Source: RZZS01 sp964498755
GTDB taxonomy: Bacteria > Pseudomonadota > Alphaproteobacteria > Micavibrionales > Micavibrionaceae
Reading direction: 5' to 3'
Assembly (NCBI GenBank): GCA_964498755.1
Contig: CAZCIB010000047.1
Coordinates: 1 to 18,023 of the forward strand
DNA: 18,023 bases
Below, in pieces: positions 1 to 6,559 of this stretch (position 1 is its first letter; the number at the start of each line of letters is the position of its first letter). Made by a program: the position numbers and the translations under genes. The notes below the pieces were generated by a model, which was given only the letters and a program-made list of their open reading frames with translations, did no database searches and was not told where the DNA came from.

Positions 1-155
1 TAAATCATTTGGTGACAGGGGTGAAAAAGATTACGCACTTCGGGCGCATCCATTCTTTGCGTGCTTCAAGTCATTCGCGTGTCAAAGGGTGGCCCGGGTA
101 ATTCGCGCGCGTTTGCAGTTTTTAAGTTATTCCATAGCGTACTTTTCTCTGGCCC

Positions 156-184
156 TTGGCGCCTTCGCGTCTTGGCGGTATAAA
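156..184 (+). promoter_or_regulatory. Probable sigma-70-type promoter of the aspartate aminotransferase gene
   Basis: A -35-like TTGGCG (156-161) is followed after exactly 17 bases by TATAAA (179-184). Transcription would start near 191, leaving a leader of about 19 bases that carries the Shine-Dalgarno-like AAGGGA before the ATG at 210. The match is by eye. Bases 1-155 contain nothing else I can support as a gene. Confidence 0.5.
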
Positions 185-209
185 AAAAGAGTAACGAAAA
201 GGGAAAAAC

Positions 210-1412
210 ATGTCTATCATCGCCGACCGTCTCTCGCGTATCAAACCGTCTCCGACTTTAGCCGTCACCGCCAAGGCCAGCGAACTCAAAGCCGCCGGGA
301 AGGACGTCATAGGCCTTGGCGCAGGCGAGCCCGATTTCGATACGCCGGAAACCATCAAGGAGGCCGCATGGGAAGCGATCAAGGCGGGCGATACGAAATA
401 TACGAACGTCGACGGCACGCCTGCGCTGAAAAAAGCGATCTGCGCGAAGTTCGAGCGCGACAACGGCCTTGAATACGCGCCGGACCAGATTACCGTCGGC
501 ACGGGCGGCAAGCAGGTCTTGTACAATGCGCTGATGGCCACGCTTAATCCCGGCGACGAGGTTATCATTCCCGCGCCGTACTGGGTGTCTTACCCGGATA
601 TGACGCTGCTCGCGGAAGGAACGCCGGTCTGCGTGCCGTGCGGAATGGAGAATAACTTCAAGCTCACGCCGGACGCGCTGGAAAAAGCGATTACGCCCAA
701 GACCAAATGGCTGATTTTCAACTCTCCCTCCAACCCGACCGGCGCAGGGTATACGCGCGCAGAGCTTAAGGCTCTGACGGACGTTTTATTGAAGCATCCG
801 CATGTCTGGGTGATGAGCGACGACATGTATGAAAAGATCGTCTATGACGGCTTTGAATTCGTTACGCCCGCGCAAGTCGAGCCGAAGCTTTTTGACCGGA
901 CATTGACGGTGAACGGCGTGTCCAAGGCGTTCGCGATGACCGGCTGGCGGATCGGTTACGCCGGCGGGCCGAAAGAGCTCATCAAGGCGATTGCGAAAAT
1001 CCAGAGCCAGAGCACGTCTAACCCGAGCTCCGTGTCTCAGGCCGCATCCGTAGAGGCTTTGAATGGAGGGCAGTCTTTTCTGCAGGAGCGGAACGAGGTT
1101 TTCAAAAAACGCCGCGATCTGGTCGTGTCCATGCTCAATGAGGCGGATGGAATTGAATGCCCGGTTCCCGAAGGCGCGTTCTATGTCTATCCGTCCTGCG
1201 CGGGCTGCATCGGTAAAAAAACGCCCGATGGCAAGGTGATTGAAAATGATACGGATTTCGTGACCTACCTGCTTGAATCCGTCGGCGTAGCCTGCGTCCA
1301 GGGCGAAGCGTTCGGCCTCTCGCCATTCTTCCGCGTCTCATACGCAACGGCGACGGAAACGCTGGAGGAGGCGTGTTCGAGGATACAGAAGGCGTGCGCC
1401 TTATTGAGTTAA
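210..1412 (+). CDS. aspC: Aspartate aminotransferase (PLP-dependent class I/II aminotransferase)
   Basis: This 400-residue cytosolic enzyme should interconvert aspartate plus 2-oxoglutarate with oxaloacetate plus glutamate, using pyridoxal phosphate. Visible landmarks of fold-type I aminotransferases are the GAGEPDFDTP segment (about 37-46), the SNPSNPTG motif with cofactor-contacting Asn175, the SDDMYEKIVYDG segment with Asp204 and Tyr207, the Schiff-base Lys239 in NGVSKAFAMTGWRIGY, and the carboxylate-binding Arg375 in FFRVSYAT. Length and motif spacing fit the bacterial AatA/AspC group that lacks the long N-terminal arm of E. coli AspC. The start is set by AAGGGA seven bases before the ATG and by the typical N-terminus ADRLSRIKPSPT. 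Some members of this group also act on prephenate or aromatic substrates, so substrate scope is inferred. It converges with the downstream lipase gene. Confidence 0.93.
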   Translation: MSIIADRLSRIKPSPTLAVTAKASELKAAGKDVIGLGAGEPDFDTPETIKEAAWEAIKAGDTKYTNVDGTPALKKAICAKFERDNGLEYAPDQITVGTGGKQVLYNALMATLNPGDEVIIPAPYWVSYPDMTLLAEGTPVCVPCGMENNFKLTPDALEKAITPKTKWLIFNSPSNPTGAGYTRAELKALTDVLLKHPHVWVMSDDMYEKIVYDGFEFVTPAQVEPKLFDRTLTVNGVSKAFAMTGWRIGYAGGPKELIKAIAKIQSQSTSNPSSVSQAASVEALNGGQSFLQERNEVFKKRRDLVVSMLNEADGIECPVPEGAFYVYPSCAGCIGKKTPDGKVIENDTDFVTYLLESVGVACVQGEAFGLSPFFRVSYATATETLEEACSRIQKACALLS

Positions 1413-1484
1413 GAGTTGCGAGTTGCGAGTTACGAGAAATTCATCTGACAAGCTCCTCTCGTAACTCGTAACTCGAACTCGTAA
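1411..1484. repeat. Imperfect palindromic repeat between convergent genes (GAGTTAC/GAGTTGC units)
   Basis: The 75-bp gap between the aminotransferase and the lipase is almost entirely an inverted repeat. A perfect 11-bp arm (1427-1437, GAGTTACGAGA) pairs with 1457-1467 across a 19-base loop. The pairing extends imperfectly outward through tandem 7-mers of the type GAGTTAC/GAGTTGC. It could form a long hairpin in RNA from either strand and so act as a bidirectional transcription end. There is no U-tract, so this is not a classical Rho-independent terminator. It looks like a dispersed intergenic repeat. Confidence 0.7.
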
Positions 1485-1487
1485 CCC

Positions 1488-2723
1488 TCATCGAACCGGC
1501 CAATGCGCGAAGGGGTCCTTGAAACGCGGCCAGCCGGGCTCATAGGCTTCGCTGTCTTTGCCCTCATAATGGTTCACAAGAATATGGCAGAGCCGCTCGA
1601 AGGGTTTTTTATTCTCTTCAACCATCTCTTCCGCAAAGCGCAGAAGGCGTCTCATGTTTTCCGGGCTGGCGTCGTCGATTTGCGGGTTTGGCGGGGCTTC
1701 AAGAGCCGGGTCGAGCATGGATTTGTTGAAAACGAAAAGGTCGTCGCGCACCTCTTCCTCAAACGCGTCCATCAACGCCGATTCGGAGGCGTGAAAGAAG
1801 ATGTTGATCAGCGGCAGATCATTCACCGGATCCACGACGCCGAGCGCGCCGAAGCGGTTCCACTCTTCTCGCGTGATCGGCTTTTGCGTGTCGCCCGTGC
1901 CGAGAATGATCATGATATGGCGCGTTCCCGGCGGCAGATGCTGGCGCACGGCGCCGAGATAACTGATGCAGGGGTTATCGAAAATGCTGCCGTCGATGCA
2001 GGCGAAATCCCGCGCCTTTTCCGAACGGTATTTCGCCCGGAAATGGTGGCAGGGAAAAAAGGTCGGCGCGGCGCAGCTGGCCATGACCGCGTCATAAAGC
2101 GCGATATTGGCTGTGCTTTTATGACGCCCGACGGCGCCCGGGAAGCCAATGTTTTTCAACCACATGGACTGCCCGCCGGTGCTCAGGGAAGTGTTCTGGA
2201 CCGTGCGGACTGGCGCGTCGCCGCTTTCATCGGCTTCATGAGCCAGCTCTATCTGCTCGCCCTCAATGTTATAAGTCGGAATAATCAGACTGCGGAGCGA
2301 GTCTTTTAATCGGGCGCGCCCGTAAAGCGCGCGCAGTGAGCGCGCAAGGTTTTTGGGGTCATAATGTCCGTGGCGCAGGAGGTTGTTTAACTGGCCGAGC
2401 TTCATTGTGCGGTTGTTGAAGTCATGGATGAAGCCGCGGAATTCCCGGAATCTGTCGGGCGGGAATATCCGGCCGCCTTCGCGTTCATAAAAGCGGATCA
2501 GATGCCGGGCCTTATAGCGCGGCCTGTCTTTTTCCTTGGTGTGGCGCAGCGTCAGGGCGGAGTTGAGAATTGCCCCGGTTGAAGGCCCGGAAAAGATATC
2601 GACCATGTCGGACATGCGCAGGCCGGTCCTGTCCTCTATGCGCGACATGACATAGGCGGGGATCAGGCCGCGCATCCCGCCGCCATAGGTGAAAAGCGTT
2701 ATGATTGTTCTTCGTGCGGACAT
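1488..2723 (-). CDS. Patatin-like phospholipase (acyl hydrolase)
   Basis: This 411-residue protein carries the full patatin signature. The oxyanion-hole glycine stretch GGGMRG lies at 14-19. The nucleophile elbow G-P-S-T-G (46-50) places the catalytic Ser at 48. The ASCAAPTFFP block is at about 215-224, and the catalytic Asp244 is in the DGS motif (CIDGSIFDNP). Such Ser-Asp dyad enzymes hydrolyse acyl esters of phospholipids or neutral lipids. No signal peptide or membrane segment is visible, so it is probably cytosolic or membrane-associated. The start is fixed because the glycine stretch begins at residue 14. There is no Shine-Dalgarno sequence, but a perfect TATAAT ends seven bases before the ATG, which suggests a leaderless message. 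Substrate and physiological role are unknown. A patatin-related effector is possible, but nothing in the context supports it. Confidence 0.9.
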   Translation of the reverse strand: MSARRTIITLFTYGGGMRGLIPAYVMSRIEDRTGLRMSDMVDIFSGPSTGAILNSALTLRHTKEKDRPRYKARHLIRFYEREGGRIFPPDRFREFRGFIHDFNNRTMKLGQLNNLLRHGHYDPKNLARSLRALYGRARLKDSLRSLIIPTYNIEGEQIELAHEADESGDAPVRTVQNTSLSTGGQSMWLKNIGFPGAVGRHKSTANIALYDAVMASCAAPTFFPCHHFRAKYRSEKARDFACIDGSIFDNPCISYLGAVRQHLPPGTRHIMIILGTGDTQKPITREEWNRFGALGVVDPVNDLPLINIFFHASESALMDAFEEEVRDDLFVFNKSMLDPALEAPPNPQIDDASPENMRRLLRFAEEMVEENKKPFERLCHILVNHYEGKDSEAYEPGWPRFKDPFAHWPVR

Positions 2724-2729
2724 AGTTAA

Positions 2730-2750
2730 ATTATATCAGAGATTTCTGAT
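2730..2750 (-). promoter_or_regulatory. -10 element of the lipase gene with an overlapping inverted repeat
   Basis: On the minus strand a perfect TATAAT (2735-2730) lies only six bases upstream of the lipase ATG (2723-2721), so transcription should begin at or within a base or two of the start codon. A perfect 6-bp inverted repeat, ATCAGA-GATT-TCTGAT (2735-2750), abuts and overlaps it and could be an operator. I see no convincing -35 at 16-18 bp, which would fit activator-dependent or weak transcription. Confidence 0.5.
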
Positions 2751-2783
2751 ACATTCTCTGTCTGAAAGCAGGAAAATCCCAAG

Positions 2784-2807
2784 AAAAAACCGGGCTGTGA
2801 GGCCCGG
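2784..2807 (-). terminator. Rho-independent terminator
   Basis: On the minus strand a perfect 6-bp GC stem (CCGGGC at 2807-2802, GCCCGG at 2795-2790) with loop CTCACA is followed directly by TTTTTT (2789-2784). It ends the candidate small RNA and would also stop read-through from the LysR gene, about 34 bp before the lipase promoter. Confidence 0.88.
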
Positions 2808-2885
2808 CGAGTTGAACAGGGAGGTTTCACGTCTGGGAGACGTAGGATCTTCCTCGGAAGACCCCATCAACGCTGTGGTTGATGC
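2784..2885 (-). ncRNA. Candidate small regulatory RNA with four hairpins and C-rich anti-SD loops
   Basis: Read on the minus strand, this roughly 100-nt segment has its own promoter-like sequence and folds as consecutive stem-loops. SL1 is CATCAAC-loop-GTTGATG (2884-2865). SL2 is TCTTCC-GA-GGAAGA (about 2861-2848). SL3 is ACGTCT-CCC-AGACGT (about 2843-2829), presenting CUCCC. SL4 is a terminator with stem CCGGGC/GCCCGG and six U. Between SL3 and SL4 is an unpaired CCTCCC. Hairpin loops with CUCCC and a U-tailed terminator are typical of Hfq-dependent alphaproteobacterial sRNAs that pair with ribosome binding sites (for example the anti-SD sRNAs of rhizobia and Rhodobacter). I do not recognise the exact family. 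No open frame with coding character spans it. An alternative is a 3'-UTR-derived RNA from the LysR transcript. Confidence 0.72.
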
Positions 2886-2888
2886 CCC

Positions 2889-2918
2889 TTTATATACTCT
2901 ATGCATCGGGATAGTCCA
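2889..2918 (-). promoter_or_regulatory. Probable promoter of the candidate small RNA
   Basis: On the minus strand TGGACT (2918-2913, four of six matches to TTGACA) is followed by an 18-base spacer and TATAAA (2894-2889), within the A/T run TATATAAA. Initiation is expected around the Gs at 2888-2885, immediately before the first hairpin. The match is moderate and made by eye. Confidence 0.45.
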
Positions 2919-3035
2919 GCCATAACCCCCAAAAAAGGCATGAGTATTATGCATACCCAGCATGCGTTAAAAAAATATCATAATGTGCGCATGTGTGTTT
3001 CTAGTGAAAACAGTCGTTTAGCGTTTGTTTTGCTT

Positions 3036-3926
3036 TTAAAACTTGGTGTTGCTTACGAATTTCAAAAGAGAATCTCTGAAAATTCCAATGCGCTGGGAGT
3101 GTTTTCTTTCTTCCGGATAAACGAAATACATATCTACGCCCGGGCGTTCGACTTCCGGCAGGACCTGAACGAGCGACCCGTCGTCGCGCGCGATATAATC
3201 AGGCAGGACGGCTATGCCGGCGCCCTGTTTTACCAGAGCGTGAATGCCCGCAGTGGAGTTAATCATTAAAAGGTTATAGTCCGTATCCGGATCCACGCCT
3301 GCAATCCTGAACAGCCAGTTCGGATCGGCATAGGGGGCAGGGACGTTTTCAGGGAACCCAATCAGGGTATGTCTGCACAAATCGCGGATAGATTTCGGCA
3401 GACCTTTCCTCTCAATATATGCTTCTGACGCATACATGTGAAAATGAAGCGTAGTCAGTTGCCTTTGGATCAGGTCAGGATGTTCGGGTTTATGCAGGCG
3501 TATAGCGGCGTCCGCCTCGCGCATCCCGAGATTATAAACGCGGTCGTCAAGCAAAACGGTTAACTGTATCTCAGGATGCGCTTCAATCAGTTCAGGCAGG
3601 CGGGGCGCCAGCCAGGTTGTTCCAATAAATTCCGCGGCCGTAATACGCAAGGGGCCTTCAGGGAGTTGACGCGAGTCCAGCAGGCGCCCCTCAATCATGG
3701 AAAGCTTGGCGAAAATATCTTTCGACGCCTTGTGCATCATTTCGCCTTGCTCGGTTAGTAACAGGCCACGGGCGTGTCTGTGAAACAGCGTGACTTTGAG
3801 AGAGTCTTCAAGCGTGCTGATTTGCCTTGAAACCGCAGATTGCGACAGGTTCAGTTTTTCGCCGGCGTGCGTGAAAGATCCTGCTTCAGCGACAGCGTGA
3901 AAAATGCGTAGTTTATCCCAGTCCAT
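3036..3926 (-). CDS. LysR-family transcriptional regulator
   Basis: This 296-residue DNA-binding regulator has the standard LysR layout. The N-terminal winged helix-turn-helix (residues 1-60) contains FHAVAEAGSFTHAGEKLNLS and QSAVSRQISTLEDSLKVTLF, followed by a linker helix. A periplasmic-binding-protein-like effector domain covers about 88-290 (start PLRITAAEFIG; segment GAGIAVLPDYIA near 235-246). The start is supported by AGAAGG five bases before the ATG. The effector is unknown. A LysR gene next to trxB is a recurrent alphaproteobacterial arrangement. Here a small gene diverges from it, and a candidate LysR box lies in the shared 134-bp promoter region, consistent with autoregulation and control of the neighbour. 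That control is inferred. Confidence 0.93.
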   Translation of the reverse strand: MDWDKLRIFHAVAEAGSFTHAGEKLNLSQSAVSRQISTLEDSLKVTLFHRHARGLLLTEQGEMMHKASKDIFAKLSMIEGRLLDSRQLPEGPLRITAAEFIGTTWLAPRLPELIEAHPEIQLTVLLDDRVYNLGMREADAAIRLHKPEHPDLIQRQLTTLHFHMYASEAYIERKGLPKSIRDLCRHTLIGFPENVPAPYADPNWLFRIAGVDPDTDYNLLMINSTAGIHALVKQGAGIAVLPDYIARDDGSLVQVLPEVERPGVDMYFVYPEERKHSQRIGIFRDSLLKFVSNTKF

Positions 3927-3961
3927 AAAAACCTTCTAACGTATTCATTGCGCTTTGAATT

Positions 3962-3979
3962 CTAATTTTCACTGATTAG
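3962..3979. promoter_or_regulatory. Candidate LysR-type binding site
   Basis: CTAAT and ATTAG form a perfect 5-bp dyad with an 8-base centre. It contains a T-N11-A arrangement (T3966, A3978), the loose consensus for LysR regulators. It sits between the divergent LysR gene and the 4061 gene, 36 bp from the LysR start codon and upstream of the TTGACA at 4004. Such short dyads are common in AT-rich DNA. Confidence 0.35.
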
Positions 3980-4003
3980 GCACGACTGTCCATAAAAAAA
4001 TAT

Positions 4004-4031
4004 TTGACATACAAAAAATAGCCTTTATTAA
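4004..4031 (+). promoter_or_regulatory. Probable promoter of the 4061 gene
   Basis: A perfect -35 TTGACA (4004-4009) is followed after 16 bases by TATTAA (4026-4031, four of six matches). Initiation near 4038 would give a short leader that includes GGGGA (4051-4055), a suitable ribosome binding site for the ATG at 4061. Confidence 0.5.
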
Positions 4032-4060
4032 AGTGCGTAAAATATTGATTGGGGAATCCG

Positions 4061-4447
4061 ATGATGGACATTTGCGTTAATTATAACTGCAGCGCGTTTG
4101 ATCACATTTATGATGGATATGTGCCTCTGGAGCTGGCTCTTGACGCGCTTGAGGAAGAGTCAAGATTCGCCATGCACAGGTCTGGCGTCTTTTCGCGCGC
4201 AGACCGCCTGTTGTGGCAGCTTGAGCCCAAAATACAGCTTTTGCCGGAAAGCACAATAAGCCGTTTGCGTATGATTGCGGCCTCAACCGTATGGCCGTGC
4301 CATGGCAGGAACAATCCTGCGGACGTATATTATTTTCTGTATGGTAAGACGCCGTTGTCTCGAAAAGGACGTCAGCCCAGCATTTACGAGCTTGTTCGTG
4401 GATCCCAACATACAACCGGAAGAAAATTACGCGGTTTTCGCGACTGA
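4061..4447 (+). CDS. Small protein of unknown function, probably frameshifted near its 3' end
   Basis: I do not recognise this protein (128 residues as read). It is soluble, begins MMDICVNYNCSAFDHIYDGY and has an acidic helical stretch, LALDALEEESRF. Start evidence is GGGGA five bases before the ATG and a TTGACA promoter; an upstream in-frame TTG at 4049 is less likely. The C-terminal part (after about residue 102) turns basic and low-quality. The +1 frame from about 4367 to 4472 instead encodes an acidic, protein-like tail (DVSPAFTSLF, QPEENYAVFATDDPGALCD). Removing one A from the A4 run at 4363-4366 would join both parts into a protein of about 136 residues ending at 4472. It is divergent from the LysR gene and may be its target. 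It could be a recent pseudogene or a sequencing indel. Confidence 0.6.
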   Translation: MMDICVNYNCSAFDHIYDGYVPLELALDALEEESRFAMHRSGVFSRADRLLWQLEPKIQLLPESTISRLRMIAASTVWPCHGRNNPADVYYFLYGKTPLSRKGRQPSIYELVRGSQHTTGRKLRGFRD

Positions 4448-4483
4448 TGATCCTGGGGCGCTATGCGATTAAACGGAATAATG

Positions 4484-4569
4484 TCATCCCCGCCCCGGAT
4501 CGAGTCCGGGGTAAACTGCGCCGGGGATCCAAAATCCCGTGACTTTGGGCCACCGCCTTCGCGGAGGCG
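4484..4569. repeat. Dispersed palindromic repeat (GTCATCCCCG...CGGGGATCC type)
   Basis: In the gap between the 4061 gene and trxB, outer arms ATCCCCG (4486-4492) and CGGGGAT (4522-4528) enclose a perfect hairpin CCCCGGA-TCGAG-TCCGGGG (4493-4511). A further hairpin, CGCCT/AGGCG, lies at 4554-4569. GTCATCCCCG...GGGGATCC modules are widespread intergenic repeats in Alphaproteobacteria and other Proteobacteria. It lies downstream of trxB and may stabilise the 3' end of its transcript. No transposase is present. Confidence 0.65.
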
Positions 4570-4602
4570 ACAAAGTATGAGTACGCTTAGTCGTATAACG
4601 CT

Positions 4603-5562
4603 CTAGTTTCCGGCCGTTATCAGGAATCTGTCGGCTTCCAGCGCCGCCATGCAGCCTAGGCCGGCGGCCGTTACCGCCTGACGGTAGATTTTATCTTTCA
4701 CGTCCCCGGCGGCGAAAACGCCGGGAATGGTCGTGGCGGTCGAGTCAGGGTCTGTAATCAGATACCCTTCGTTGTCCATGTCCAGCTTGTCTTTGAACAG
4801 TTCCGTGGCCGGGGCGTGACCGATAGCGACAAACAGCCCGTCCGAGTCCAGCTGCGAAATTTCTCCGCTCTTGACGTTTTTGAGCTTGAGCCCGGTCATG
4901 CCAGGAGCCGGACCTTCGCCCGGCTTGACGCCGACGACTTCCTCCACGACCGTATCCCAGATTACCTCAATCTTTTCATGGCCGAGCAGACGTTCCTGCA
5001 TGATCTTTTCGGCGCGCAGCTCGTCGCGGCGATGGATCAGGTATATTTTCTCGCAGAAATTTGTCAGGAACAGCGCCTCTTCAACGGCCGTATTGCCGCC
5101 GCCAACCACGGCGACTTTTTTGCCGCGGTAGAAAAATCCGTCGCAGGTGGCGCAGGCCGAAACGCCCATGCCCTGAAACACTTTTTCCGTTTCAAGGCCG
5201 AGCCATTTGGCTTTCGCGCCGGTGCTGATGATCAGCGTTTCACCCTGATAGGTTTTACCGCTGTCGCCCGTCGCGGTAAACGGACGCTTGTCTAGATCGA
5301 TGTTCGTTATGTGATCGTTGATGATTTTCGTGCCGACATGTTCGGCCTGCGCTTTCATCTGCTCCATCAGCCAGGGGCCCTGAATGACGTCGGCGAAGCC
5401 GGGATAGTTTTCAACGTCGGTCGTGATCATCAGCTGCCCGCCAGGCTCCATGCCGGAAACAAGAACCGGGGACAGACCTGCGCGCGCCGCGTAAATCGCC
5501 GCCGTGTAACCCGCCGGGCCCGAGCCGATGATCAGGACTTTCGTGTGAATTTGATCTGACAT
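4603..5562 (-). CDS. trxB: Thioredoxin-disulfide reductase
   Basis: This 319-residue cytosolic flavoenzyme transfers electrons from NADPH through FAD and a redox disulfide to thioredoxin. Landmarks are the FAD-binding GSGPAG (13-18), the GGQLMITTDVENYPGF block (41-56), the redox-active CATC (Cys137 and Cys140), the NADPH-binding VVGGGNTAVEEA (152-163) with HRRDELRAEK (177-186), and the C-terminal FAD motif GVFAAGDVKDK with RQAVTAAGLGCMAA. Length is standard for low-molecular-weight TrxR. The start at 5562 (MSDQIHTKVLIIG) is chosen because FAD-binding strand 1 follows at once. The ribosome site is poor, and an in-frame TTG at 5598 would overlap the upstream gene. Its position between an Lrp regulator and a LysR regulator matches conserved synteny. 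Confidence 0.96.
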   Translation of the reverse strand: MSDQIHTKVLIIGSGPAGYTAAIYAARAGLSPVLVSGMEPGGQLMITTDVENYPGFADVIQGPWLMEQMKAQAEHVGTKIINDHITNIDLDKRPFTATGDSGKTYQGETLIISTGAKAKWLGLETEKVFQGMGVSACATCDGFFYRGKKVAVVGGGNTAVEEALFLTNFCEKIYLIHRRDELRAEKIMQERLLGHEKIEVIWDTVVEEVVGVKPGEGPAPGMTGLKLKNVKSGEISQLDSDGLFVAIGHAPATELFKDKLDMDNEGYLITDPDSTATTIPGVFAAGDVKDKIYRQAVTAAGLGCMAALEADRFLITAGN

Positions 5563-5582
5563 ATGCACAGAAGTAATCCCGT

Positions 5583-6461
5583 TTACGACGCGGCGCAAGT
5601 CAAAGTGGGGGCATTATCCACTTTCAAATCAGGATCGGGCGTCATGAGTTTTTGTAAGACGCCGCAGGCGCGGTCAACGAATGCTTCCTTAAGCGCAGGA
5701 TCAGGACGCGGCTTTCCATGAAAATTCCTGACGCTAAAATGCCGGGAAACCGGGCAGGGGACTGCTTCGACGCCATTTATTCTGTTATTGAGCCAGTTAT
5801 GAAAGTGCGGCGTCGCGCTCTTTCTAAAAAATATCTCGCCGCACCCGCCGTTTGCGAATGGGATTTTCTCTCCAGCCGCGCCCCGCGCAAGCATGGCGTT
5901 GGCTTCGATCATCCTGAATGTGCTTGTTGGTCCCGCGCCGCAATCGTAAACAGTTACGTCGTCCGATGAGGTTTCGAAAGCAAGTCGCCACGAAGCGATA
6001 TACATCGCCAGATGCCCGAGTTTTGCGGACGGCGCGGGATTAGAAAAGGCCCCGGAAGAGCCTCCGCTGAAACGCATCACGCCAAGCCACTCCATCATCA
6101 GGCCGCACGGCGTCGTTCGGATGTAATCATGTTCCGGATTGCCCTCGACGAGAGTAATCGCGTTGCTCATATTCTCATTGATTGTGGAGAACAGGATGAG
6201 GTTTTTAGAATCGACGCTCGCGTTTTCCGCAACGTCAAACACAAGCGCGTAATATTTCTCCGGGTCGGAGAGTTTTTCCGGATCAGAGAGCGCGCCTGCG
6301 ACCGCATCAAAAAGCGGATCTTTGCGCAAGCGCTCAACGAGCGTCTCTCTCTTTGCCGTGTTGTAAGGAAAGTATCTTCCTGGCTTTAGCGCCTCTCGCA
6401 GGATGTCAGGTTTTCCGGTTCCTTTGCTTGACGCCGTCTCATATGCCGCATTCACATCCAT
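5583..6461 (-). CDS. Protein of unknown function (about 292 residues) with a duplicated start region
   Basis: I do not recognise this protein. It is soluble with no signal peptide or membrane span. It has an internal direct repeat (LSDPEK twice at about 70-80), a Gly/Ser-rich loop FSGGSSGAFSNPAPS near the middle, DCGAGPTSTFRM and GGCGEIFFRK, and several Cys and His. Two starts compete. The ATG at 6461 (MDVNAAYETASSKG) lies in the second copy of a 43-bp tandem duplication and has AAGGA too close to it. The ATG at 6494 (MRHMRRRQ) has no ribosome site. The best Shine-Dalgarno (GGAGAG, 6520-6515) instead serves an ATG at 6504 whose frame stops after 21 codons. The gene may therefore be poorly expressed or switched off. 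It ends 20 bp before trxB and follows the ELM1-family gene in the same direction. Confidence 0.7.
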   Translation of the reverse strand: MDVNAAYETASSKGTGKPDILREALKPGRYFPYNTAKRETLVERLRKDPLFDAVAGALSDPEKLSDPEKYYALVFDVAENASVDSKNLILFSTINENMSNAITLVEGNPEHDYIRTTPCGLMMEWLGVMRFSGGSSGAFSNPAPSAKLGHLAMYIASWRLAFETSSDDVTVYDCGAGPTSTFRMIEANAMLARGAAGEKIPFANGGCGEIFFRKSATPHFHNWLNNRINGVEAVPCPVSRHFSVRNFHGKPRPDPALKEAFVDRACGVLQKLMTPDPDLKVDNAPTLTCAAS

Positions 6462-6505
6462 TTCCTTTGCTTGACGCCGTCTCATATGCCGCATTCATAT
6501 CCATT
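6419..6505. repeat. 43-bp tandem duplication across the start of the 5583-6461 gene
   Basis: Bases 6419-6462 and 6462-6505 are two adjacent copies of one sequence with period 43 and a single internal mismatch (C6455 versus T6498). Because 43 is not a multiple of three, the copies read in different frames. In the promoter-proximal copy the frame starting at 6504 reads MDMNAAYETASSKG and then stops. In the distal copy the same peptide continues into the long gene. Loss of one copy would put the well-placed Shine-Dalgarno and ATG directly in frame with the gene. Confidence 0.9.
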
Positions 6506-6532
6506 ACGCGCACGCTCTCCCTGAAAGAAACT

Positions 6533-6559
6533 ATTATAGAAACAACGGCGCGCTTTCAA
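6533..6559 (-). promoter_or_regulatory. Probable promoter of the 5583-6461 gene
   Basis: On the minus strand a perfect TATAAT (6538-6533) is preceded by TTGAAA (6559-6554) with a short 15-base spacer. It overlaps the stop codon of the upstream ELM1-family gene. Initiation near 6526 gives a leader with GGAGAG at 6520-6515. The short spacer lowers confidence. Confidence 0.45.

Noticed and set aside
1..155. Possible partial gene at the left edge
   Set aside because: No frame on either strand in this stretch has coding character or family motifs; it reads as upstream non-coding DNA.
89..472. Plus-strand open frame overlapping the start of the aminotransferase gene
   Set aside because: It is out of frame with aspC, very Arg-rich and overlaps the promoter; it is a shadow frame.
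1503..2309. Plus-strand open frame of 268 codons opposite the lipase gene
   Set aside because: It is antisense to a gene with all patatin motifs intact; the translated product shows no recognisable domain and no start signals.
2784..2885. Identification of the structured RNA as 6S RNA, SRP RNA or tmRNA
   Set aside because: It is too short for 6S or tmRNA, has several small hairpins rather than one long interrupted stem, and lacks the SRP GGAA tetraloop domain.
2901..3269. Plus-strand open frame across the small-RNA promoter and the lysR 3' end
   Set aside because: Most of it is antisense to lysR coding sequence; it has no ribosome site and no protein-like features.
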